Assembly (NCBI GenBank): GCA_039621445.1
Contig: CP154954.1
Location: forward strand, 76,828,073 to 76,892,072
Direction of reading: 5' to 3'
Length of the DNA stretch: 64,000 nucleotides
Source: Euglena gracilis
Lineage: Eukaryota > Euglenida > Euglenophyceae > Euglenales
A program made the position numbers and the translations under genes. The notes under the pieces were generated by a model. It was not told where the DNA came from. It worked only from the letters and a program-made list of their open reading frames with translations, and did no database searches. Of this stretch, positions 56,001 through 64,000 are shown piece by piece. Position 1 is the stretch's first letter, and the number at the start of each line of letters is the position of its first letter.

Positions 56001-57426
56001 AAAAGCAAAGGTGAGGTGCTTGACAATGGCGCTGCAACCTGCGACGGTAATTCACGCCTAAGAGAGATCAGCAGGTAAATCGCCTTCCACGGAATTCTGT
56101 AAGCAAACGGAACAATAAAGTTCGCATAAATCAATTTCAAATTAATTAATAATTTCATTTGAGTTTCCAAAATGCCTTTTTTGTTGGAGTCCCATTATGG
56201 GGAAATAGGGTCTCGGAAGTATTTTGTATTTTGTCCCAGGCAACCACGCAAAAACCCACAAAAAAAAGCATCCAAAAACATGACCATATCCATGACAAAA
56301 CATAACCTAACCATCTTCTTAAGGCCCTGGGGGGTTGCTGGGCTAGGGCTAGAATTTTGGGCTGGCTAGCTAGGGGGCTGGACACTTGCTGTACCTGAGC
56401 TGGGCCGGGCTGGGCCAAAACCGGACAATTGCTGAAAAATAAACTGCAAAATGGTTGGAAAAAATGAGCATCTGACAACCCGCAAACCCTCAAATAGCCC
56501 AAAAATACCATTTTTGGCTATTTTCGAACATTTTCCCAAAAATTTTTGGCTGGGCCCAAAAGGAACTGGCACCCCCCCAAAGGGTTCCGCTGCAGCTGGG
56601 CTGGGACAAAACCGGGGCTGTCTGCAAACCCAGGGGGGGGGGGTGCAGACCACCCCGGGGAGGGGGGGGGGGGCGGTCTGCAAAACCTTAAAGAGGTGTA
56701 TGCACCTAACCCAAACCCTAACCCTAACCCTGACACAACCGTTGGATTTTTTTTAATGTTTTTCTATGAGTTTAGTCCTGTGACCCCTCATTATTCCCCC
56801 ACCCGGAGCTCATTGGCCCCTTCTGTTGGATTCACCCCACCCCGAGTTGGCCAACACACCCTCCAAACTTAAGGCAATCGGCTGGGATCCCCTGGGCCTT
56901 CGAAAAGAAGCCTGCCATGACGCAAGGCAGTTTTGTTCCTGGTTGGTGGTAAGGTCTGGTCGCTGGCCCGAGGCAACAAGCTGCTGCCGGACTTTTGGAT
57001 TGATGGCGGCCTTGGTCTGTGGGCTGGGGTGGTTTTCTGCATTTTGAGAAGTTAAATTATCATCAACATGCATGACCGATGGCCTGTTGAGTTGAAAACG
57101 ATCCGCAAACGAGCATTGCAGGGAATCAAAAAAAAACATGAAGGGCGGCATGCTAAGCAATGCCCCTGGACAGGATTTGGGCTTCGTCTCTGAGAAGCAG
57201 TGGACGAATGGGGTGCAATTATTGGGAAAGGCAGCAGGTGAGCAAACAGTGGCGCGAGTGCAAACAAACCAGGCAACGGAGGCACCTTCCATCATGCCAT
57301 CCATCTTCGAGGTTGATTGTCCATTTGTTGGCGGGCATTTGGTGGAAGGAAGGGGAAAAGGGAGGAGGAGGGAGTGGGGGGGGGGGGGGGCAGCCACAGT
57401 TTGGGACCAAAAAAAGGAGCGTTGGG

Positions 57427-57523
57427 ACGAAGGCCGGCGGCGCTGGCCTGCACCATGATGGCCCACACATGCGCCTGCACGACGGGGTCGTGGCACTGCT
57501 GCTGGAGGATCCCCGCCGCGCAG
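57427..57523 (-). CDS. Helical exon, likely ARM/HEAT protein
   Basis: Encodes AAGILQQQCHDPVVQAHVWA followed by IMVQASAAGL. GILQQQCHDPVVQAHVWAIM has the spacing of the last helix of one armadillo repeat running into the first helix of the next. CTGCGCGG directly precedes the exon and GTGCAGGCC lies at or near its end. It is about 2 kb downstream of the ARM exon at 59.6-59.8 kb on the same strand. A 357-codon open frame covers this region in another frame, but that frame is mostly proline and glycine from G/C runs and I do not believe it. Confidence 0.42.
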
Positions 57524-57635
57524 GGGCTTGGGGGGGGAGCTGGGCTGGGACCCGGCAACCGCACACGGCCAGTGGAGCACTGCGTGTTGGATGCCTAGGC
57601 AGGCCCGGCATCTGACGTCTGCTCTGCCTCCCCAT

Positions 57636-57940
57636 GGGTTTTTTTTAAGACCGGGGGAGGGGGGGTCAGCACCCACCCGCCCACCCCCTGGGGTGGGGCC
57701 CCCCCGGGGGAGGGGGGGGTCCCAGGGGACCCACCCACTTTTGCCCGAAAATGGCCAAAAATGCCAGAAATAGCACCTTTTCAAAATTTTCGGCGCCTTC
57801 GGCGCCGAAAAGGATATACCCACCAGCCCCAACCCACCCCCACCCCCCGGGGGGGGAGGGGGGGGTCCAAGGGACCAACCCACCCTACCCCCCCTCCCCC
57901 CGGGGGAGGGGGTCCAAGACTAAAAAAAAAACCCCTGCCC
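57636..57940. repeat. GTCCAAGACTAAAAA fold-back family, copy 3 (complete)
   Basis: The left end GGGTTTTTTTTAAGACCGGG is inverted at the right as GGGTCCAAGACTAAAAAAAA. The centre has the palindrome TTTTCGGCGCCTTCGGCGCC. This is the best-preserved copy and shows the terminal inverted arrangement. Confidence 0.65.
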
Positions 57941-59589
57941 CCCCCCCCAGCCCAGGGCGGAGCAGACCCAACAAGATTGGTCGGGACCAGTCGACCCCAA
58001 ACAGCCAAAATGGTTCATTGAGCTGATTAGTTCACCCCTCGGGGAATCCCCTCACGGGTGGCATGGATTTTTCTTTGGGCTTAAATGACCAACACGCCCC
58101 CCCCTTCCCCAGCTCAGAAATGGCTGGCTGGTTCTGTGGTCTTCTAAAAGTGGAAAATGACCACTTCCCAGGGTTGATGAGCAAACGGCATGAGTGAAAC
58201 CCCCAGGGAACAAAATACTTTTCCCTGGTGCTTACGACTTGAAAAAGCACATTTATTTGCACGCTTTCGAAAAAATGCACCTGATGTTCAGGAATCTTCT
58301 GAACCCAGATGAAAGGCATCCAGGTCCAGTTGCAATGAATGGAAAAATTCAGACTTCAAATGGGTTTGGACACACCACACCCTTCACCCTTGTTCCAGGG
58401 TGAAGTCTCCAGGGCTTAGATAGGGGTGATTTGGCGCATCCTTGAACGAAGGGATTTATGTGCGACCCCCAACAGTCGATTTTTCATCCCCCCAAAACCG
58501 CTTTTTCAGGCACCCATGGCCGACCCCAGCTGGAGCCCAAAAATTCAGCCGCACCGGTGCCGAGAACTGGGGGAGAAAAATCAGCCCAGGAGCCCGGGGG
58601 GGGGGGGACCTCCACGTGCACAGAGGCAAAAAACGGCGCCAGGCCAGAAGAAGGGACAAAAGGCACCAAACAAACAGCCACAGTGCACGGGGGGCGGGCA
58701 GCCCTGGGATGGGGGTGCAAAAGGATTGGGTTGGGGTAAGGGTCACTCCGATCCGAAACAACCAGTCAGTCACCCGCCCGAGGGTGGAGTGGGACACATA
58801 CAAAGCAATGGAGTGGTCCGGTCCAATCACAAAAGGCAAAAAATGAACCGTTGCAAAAACAAATTAGGCCTGCACAAAAGCTGAGAATCAGAAAAACGGG
58901 GGAAAATAAGAGATTGTCATGCGGTTAACAATGGAAAAAAGAGCAATCTCATGTCCAAAAGTCTTGTGTTGATATTTAGACATTGAGGTGATGTTTATTC
59001 CCCTGCACTCATTTTGCGCATTGTTTTCTGAACCCTATTTTGATGTGCTTGGTGAGTTGCTGCCCAATTGCCCTAACCTTTAGTCAACAATGGTCGCCTT
59101 GACAGACTTATGGCAGGGTGTGCAAGCAACTGCACGACCCCCAAGACTACGTGGATGGCAGCCACAGATGCAAAAGCCACCTTTAGCGGAACGTGGCACA
59201 GAGCAATGAAGTTGACTCAGCACTCAAGCTCCAGTACGAAAAAAAAACAGTTCGCAGGACAGTTGGCAGGTCAAGACTTAATTTGGCTCTCGGTTGTATA
59301 GGTAGACATCAACCCCTTGCTTTCTTTTTATGCCCATATCACCACATCAATCCATTCCCCTCCATGAAACTTCCACTGCCAGTGATCATCTGGCACGTTC
59401 AAAAAAAGGTTGAAATTGGAGTTCTGGCCCCGAATACTTTCCAACTTTGTGATTCTTGGTCCAAACACCAGATTTTTTTGCCAATTTATTTAAGTCTCCC
59501 GCCTGGCTTCGGGTATAACTTCATTTTTCAACTCAGTTTTTCCCTGTGGGCTTTCTCATGTCAGGATCATTGGATTGGCTTGGGCTGCC

Positions 59590-59775
59590 AACACGCACCC
59601 CATGCAGCGTGCCACGTTCCGGGCCGAGCCTCCTCCAGGGCGCACAGCTGCAACAGGATGGCCAGCCCGGCATGGACGGGGCATGGGCCCGTCTGGGCCC
59701 GCTTGAGGAACTCCACCACCACCTCCACCGCCCCGAGCCGCGTGGCTACCGGGCGGGCACCGGCAGGCACTCCCG
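59590..59775 (-). CDS. Armadillo-repeat exon
   Basis: Encodes ARPVATRLGAVEVVVEFLKR, then AQTGPCPVHAGLAILLQLCA and LEEARP. This matches the armadillo consensus: GAVE-hydrophobic-hVEFL, a loop with a residue before V/A, then AGLAILLQLCALEEAR as the third helix. Such proteins are superhelical scaffolds. The exon is strongly GC-rich; flanking DNA is ordinary. The right-hand edge is uncertain because a neighbouring frame (ILAVTARECLPVPAR) also reads like protein just upstream, which would imply a border or frameshift near 59765. The left edge probably lies near GGCTCGGCCCG. Helical exons on the same strand at 57.5, 55.95 and 54.0 kb could continue this gene. Confidence 0.6.
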
Positions 59776-60399
59776 GGCAGTGACGGCCAGGATGGTGGTT
59801 TGTGATCCCTGGGGCTCTACCCACACACCCCACCCAAAGCCCAACGTTCCTAAACTTGGCCAAAAATCTGTCAGCTGGACATCACAGCCACAAGATTAAT
59901 TTCAGGACGGGGTGATGATCCCGCGGGGGGGGGGGGTCACAAAAATAACTCATATGAAACCTTTCAAAACAAAACTCATAAAAATCAAAAATTCTAAAAA
60001 AATGTTCGGAATTATTAAATTAAATCATTTAACATCCTGGTTAAAATTTTGCATTTTGGTTCAAACACCCCAAAAAGAACCGAATGAAAAAGAATGCCAA
60101 CAACTTTCGCACATCAGCCAGCGGAAAAATAAAAAAAAATGCGCATTCTAATAATTGGCAGATGGCAGAAGTCTTCCATTTGAAGACATGCAAATGTTTT
60201 GCAGCAGGTTGCATGCCCACCACAACCTGCGAGATTTGAGACATAATGGTATGTTGAATTGGAATGGAAAAGAACAGGGATCATGGCGAGATAGAACATT
60301 CGGGAGAAGAAGCATTATGATGGATTGAACAAACCTGTTGAAAAAAGGGTTTAAGGGCAAAGGAGGCTTTCAAAACGAGTGGTTTGGAAACACGCACGT

Positions 60400-60503
60400 G
60401 CGTGCGTGCACGCGCGCGCGCGTGTGTGTGTGTTTGTGCGCACGCGCGCGCGTGTGTGTGCGTGAGGGTGTGGTGTGTGGGTGGGTGGGTTGTGTGTGTG
60501 TGC

Positions 60504-60558
<55 letters not shown>

Positions 60559-60599
60559 TGCGTGGGTGTGTGTGTGTGTGTGTGTGCGTGCGTGTGTGT

Positions 60600-60664
<65 letters not shown>

Positions 60665-60705
60665 GTTGTGTGGTTGTGTGTGTGTGGTGTGTGTGTGTGT
60701 GGCGC
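60400..60705. repeat. (GT)n/(GC)n alternating purine-pyrimidine tract, about 300 bp
   Basis: Pure alternation of G/A and T/C over almost the whole stretch, including CGCGCGCGCG runs, so it could adopt Z-DNA. It gives false Cys/Val frames on the plus strand and Thr/His frames on the minus strand. Confidence 0.9.
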
Positions 60706-61307
60706 CGCTGCGCACCACACACGCGACAAAGCACACACCATTGTGCATGGCCTAGAAAACACACCCCCAATGGTGTCAATGAACTTTGACAATGGTGCAC
60801 ATATTCCAGAAAGAACTGCCCTGATGCACTGTCCTTATCCCCCTTTCTGATAACCCCACCCGGCTCTTGACTTTGGGTGACCAAATTTTACAGAAATTGG
60901 AGCATCGCCACCGGGAGCCAATGCCTGGACTTGCGGATGCACAAGCACTCTGTGCAGAACACCACATCCCACTTGCAATACTGTTGAGGGCAGAGTGACT
61001 TGCACCATGCACGAGCCATGTGGGAGATAAAAATGCTTGATCCAAAATTTGTAGGGGAAAGCAAGAAGAATCAAAGCAATAAATTGGGAACACATCACAT
61101 AGGTTGACAGAAAAAAAATACATTGCAAAGGTATATAATGAGTAAATTATTTGCAGCCATTTTTAAAAATATTTTAAAAAGGTAGCTTCCTACAACCCCC
61201 AACCTGGGGGGTGGGGGGGTCATGAGCACTCCCTGACCTGCAACCCCAGACTGGTGGTATGTGGGGGTGCTCTGCAGGACCATATATGTGTGTGTGTGTG
61301 TCTGTGT

Positions 61308-61593
61308 ATGGGAGGTGTAAATTTTAGGACCCCCCCGGGGGGGTCCTAAAGTTGACACCAGGTTGGACACCCCCATTATTGAAGGTATAGGTGCGCACAT
61401 GCTAATTTGCGCTAATTGGCTACGTTGCGCTAATCGGCTATGTTGCGCAACATAGCCAATTAGCGCAACCTAGCCAATTAGCGCAAATTAGCATGTGCGC
61501 ACCTAACCCTATACCTTCAATTAAGGGGGGTGTCCAACCTGGTGTCAACTTTAGGACCCCCCAGGGGGGGTCTTATAGCTTACACCTGCCGTA
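61308..61593. mobile_element. Fold-back element (F6), 286 bp
   Basis: Ends ATGGGAGGTGTAA / TTACACCTGCCGTAT, flanked by (TG)n on the left and (TA)n on the right. Arms carry the hairpin TTTAGGACCCCC..GGGGGTCCTAAA, ACACCAGGTTGGACACCCCC, AAGGTATAGG and the GCTAATTTGCGCTAATTGGC units of F5, joined at GTTGCGCAACATAG near 61445. The core sequence is very close to F5 while the outer hairpin sequence differs. Confidence 0.65.
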
Positions 61594-61619
61594 TATATAT
61601 ACATACGTATATATATGTA

Positions 61620-61654
<35 letters not shown>

Positions 61655-61656
<2 letters not shown>

Positions 61657-61783
61657 TCCCACAGAGCCAATTAGCGCAGCATTGCATGTGCGCACCTAAC
61701 CCTACTCCTTCAAATAAAGGGGTGCCCAGCCTGGTGGGAAGTTTAATACCCCCCCGGGGGTATTAAACTTCCCACCTGCCATA
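61655..61783. mobile_element. Truncated fold-back element (F7), right half only
   Basis: Holds AGCCAATTAGCGCAGC, ATGTGCGCACCTAACCCTA, GGTGCCCAGCCTGG and a terminal hairpin GTTTAATACCCCC..GGGGGTATTAAAC before CACCTGCCAT and (TA)n. This equals the right arm of F5/F6; the left arm is missing and (TA)n abuts the break. Confidence 0.55.
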
Positions 61784-61908
61784 TATATGGCATAAGTATC
61801 AAACTGCTACCCCCCCCCCTCGGCCGAGGTGGTGTAGCCATATTGATATATATAGATATATATGTATATATATATATTATATATATATAATATATATATA
61901 TATATATG

Positions 61909-62103
61909 TATGGCAGCTCCCAACTATATGGCCCCCCCAGGGGGGGGCCCTATAGTGGGGAGGGGGGGGGGGGCGGCAAAAAAATTTTGCGTTAATGATG
62001 GAATAGGGTTAGGTGCGCGAGTTAGGGTTATGGTTAGGCCTAACTTGTACACCGAACACCCGTCTATAAGTTAGGCCTAACCCTAACCCTAACTTGCGCA
62101 CCT
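61909..62103. mobile_element. Truncated fold-back element (F8), left arm and core
   Basis: Begins ATGGCAGCTCCCAAC after (TA)n, with the hairpin TATATGGCCCCCC..GGGGGGCCCTATA, then TTTTGCGTTAATGATGGAAT, AGGGTTAGGTGCGCGAGTTAG and a core of TAGGCCTAAC and CCCTAA repeats. The right arm stops at AACTTGCGCACCTG; what follows (TGTGCGTGCC) is unrelated. Closest to F1 and F4. Confidence 0.55.
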
Positions 62104-62109
62104 GTGTGC

Positions 62110-62720
62110 GTGCCTGTTGCCGTGAACTAGTGCCTTCACCACTCCTGTATTATATATAGAGTGTGCTGGCCCCACACCAATGTTGGCCTTTGTGAGGAAT
62201 AACCTGCAATTTGTTTCCTCATTTCACCGAGAGAGAGAAAAAAAATGTTCAGTGTGCGAATGGGTGCTCCTCCTCACACCACACAACCGGACCCACAAGT
62301 TTGTGGCTCCAAACAACGTCATATGGGAGGTAGTTCAGCCCACTCTGAAGAAAAGAGATGGGTGCTGGATCATCGCTCCAAGCACTGCCTCCAGCACTTG
62401 GCTCAAACTTGCTGACCAATGAAGAAGGGCTGTGTTTTGGTGGGCCCAACCCCACTTGCTAACCTCAAGCGGACAGTGAGATCTGGTTTGCTTGGTCCGC
62501 CGAAGGGGGGGGGGGGTAGGTGGGTCAAAGCCCATCAAAAATTGGTATCCAACCCCCGAAAATGAAAAATTCCTCAACACTAAAAATCGACAAAAATGAC
62601 ATTTTCATGACACTTGAGAACACAAAGATTGTGCAAAAGCAGTTTTTGTGGCTTTTGAGCAACCAAATCCGTCCTCAGACGGACCTCCTTCTTGTTCCAC
62701 CCAAGGGGAGTTCGTGGGTT
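62110..62720. other. No gene recognised
   Basis: Mixed composition. A plus frame 62180-62422 reads protein-like in places (KKRDGCWIIAPSTASSTWLK) but has no motif or GC bias to support it. Confidence 0.25.
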
Positions 62721-64000
62721 GTACTTTGGGTGGACGGCCCGGGGTAGGTGGGAGGTTCGTAGGTGGGGGGTCGCTGAGCGCTTATCCCTTTATGGGTAAG
62801 AGCGAAGCTTACCACCGGGGGGAAAGGGGGTAGAACCCCACCCCGTCCCTGGGTAGACCGTGAACACCGCGGATTATCACCATGATCCCGGATTTTTTTT
62901 TTTCAGTCGCAAGCAACTAGATTTCTAGTTTCCAAATCACCTCCGTTTGACCCCCAACTCCTAGGCCCGAGTTATTCACCCGCAAAGGGGTCCAAACTGG
63001 GTAGAATTCCCCAACCGCCCGCCCCCCAGTTTCGACTCTGTCATTTCGCTGGGGTGAAATTTTCGGTCAAAAAACGAATTGTTTGAAAATATCTCGAGAA
63101 AGTGTGCATTATTTCCGAAAGTGTCTCACTGACAAAATGTACCCCCGGAGGCCCTCTATCATTCCCCGTTCGCCGTTTTGGCCGACACACCTGGCCCGTG
63201 TTCCGGCGCACTTTTGCGGCCCAAAACGGGGGGGGGGGGGGCTGTTGGTTCAAAAATTCGATTTTTCCAAAATATATCGACAATCTTGGGACCTACCTAA
63301 TGGTATTTTGATTTCCCTGCAACTCCCCGCCAAGCCCGAGATATGGCCGATTTACGGCTCAAAACAGCGCGGCAGGCTGGCGACTTTGTCGTTTTCGGCC
63401 ATTTTTGGGGGTCAAAACATGAATTTTCAAAAATTTCCTGAAAACGGTGGGGAATCAATGGAAATATCCGGAGACCTAAATTGAAGTCCTTAAATTGCCC
63501 TATCTAACAGTATTTTGATTTCCCCGCAACTCCCCGCCTAGCCCGAGTTACGGCCATTTTCGACCAATTTTGGCCATCTTGTGCAGTTTTGGCCTGTTTC
63601 GACTTTTTGTGAGGGGCTTTTTTTTGAGTTTGAAACATGCCCAAATAATATGCCCCCCACCTTGGCCCATGATTTCAGATATCCAAATAATATGCCCCCC
63701 CCCCAGGTATATATTATTTGGGGCCCCCAGGTACATTATTTAATGAAATTTGATAATCTCACCCCCATTTATGACCCCCTCCTGCCCCACATACTCACCA
63801 GGTTTTGTGTAGTGCTGAGCTCTTTATGTGTGTGATGGTCCCATACTGCAGCCCGGCCCGGCCCAGCCCGGCCCGACCCAGCTGGCGGCCCAGCGGCCTG
63901 GCGGATCGACCAGCGGCTGCATGAGCCGAAAAAGGCTCATTTTCCGCTCAAAAACTTTTTTCCGGGTCCAGGAGGCCAAAAAACATCATTTTGGGCAATT
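62720..64000. repeat. Rearranged relative of the 42.3 kb element, cut by the window end
   Basis: Segments 62760-63020 and 63290-63560 are inverted relative to 43200-43900 (landmarks CCCTTTATGGGTAAGAGCGA, GATTATCACCATGATCCCGG, ACTCCCCGCCWAGCCCGAG). By contrast 63798-64000 matches 42730-42930 in direct orientation (CAGGTTTTG...AGTGCTGAGCT, GAGGCCAAAAAACATC). Mixed orientation implies an internal inversion or a nested pair of copies. The element runs off the right edge. Confidence 0.55.

Noticed and set aside
56810-57883. 357-codon minus-strand open frame, the longest in the window
   Set aside because: Much of it is Pro/Gly translated from G/C runs of a repeat, and it overlaps a more convincing helical exon in a different frame.
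60281-60884. Thr/His-rich and Cys/Val-rich long frames
   Set aside because: Produced by the (GT)n tract.

Overview
This window looks like repeat-dominated nuclear DNA from a eukaryote with very low coding density. No long uninterrupted gene, tRNA, rRNA or bacterial-style operon is visible. Coding sequence appears only as short GC-rich exons (about 35-190 nt) separated by kilobases of AT-rich or homopolymer-rich DNA. Interstitial TTAGGG/CCCTAA tracts fit a TTAGGG telomere type. Many exon edges lack GT-AG; instead a CTG lies about 5 nt before the exon and a CAG about 3 nt after it. As I remember the literature, that resembles euglenid non-conventional introns. With the low coding density and abundant fold-back DNA, a euglenid of Euglena gracilis type is my leading guess (about 50%). 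This is an inference, not an identification.

Gene content, all on the minus strand unless stated. (1) The clearest gene is an endonuclease/exonuclease/phosphatase (EEP, CCR4/nocturnin-like) enzyme spread over about 36.2-23.6 kb. Its catalytic motifs occur in the correct order in seven successive exons: TWN, QE, GCAI, a THL-equivalent strand, GDFN, IDH and SDH. (2) Exons at 17.3, 15.7, 11.7 and 4.35 kb encode helical segments that may belong to one karyopherin (transportin-3/importin-13-like) or other HEAT-repeat protein. (3) An F-box-like exon lies at 1.0 kb. (4) A KOW-like exon lies at 19.9 kb. (5) An armadillo-repeat exon lies at 59.7 kb, with helical exons at 57.5, 55.95 and 54.0 kb possibly in the same gene. 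Several weaker exons are listed with low confidence.

Repeat content dominates. Four architectures recur: (a) fold-back elements ending ATGGCAG/CTGCCAT, usually sitting in (TA)n and carrying telomere-like repeats in their centres, at 41.2, 47.9, 48.6, 49.0, 61.3, 61.7 and 61.9 kb, plus a larger 1.8 kb relative at 44.9-46.65 kb; (b) elements bounded by inverted CACCTAT(A/G)G that hold 10-bp tandem arrays with a TCGGC core, at 3.5-4.2, 21.9-23.1 and 29.95-32.1 kb; (c) a transposon-like element at 42.3-43.98 kb with inverted ends GGATGGGAAGCC, a 0.42 kb deletion derivative at 10.0 kb and a rearranged relative at 62.7-64.0 kb; (d) several 150-500 bp families rich in G/C runs near gene-poor intron DNA (CTCATCGATGGG, GTCCAAGACTAAAAA, GGTCGTTGGACAAG and GGCGC-TTCG-GCGCC types). 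The segment 6.83-9.56 kb differs: it is free of homopolymer G/C runs and carries three copies of a GAAGCGG-N4-CCGCTTC hairpin.

Limits: everything was read by eye. Exon borders are good to a few nucleotides at best, assignment of exons to one gene is inferred from order and motif content, and no homology search was possible.
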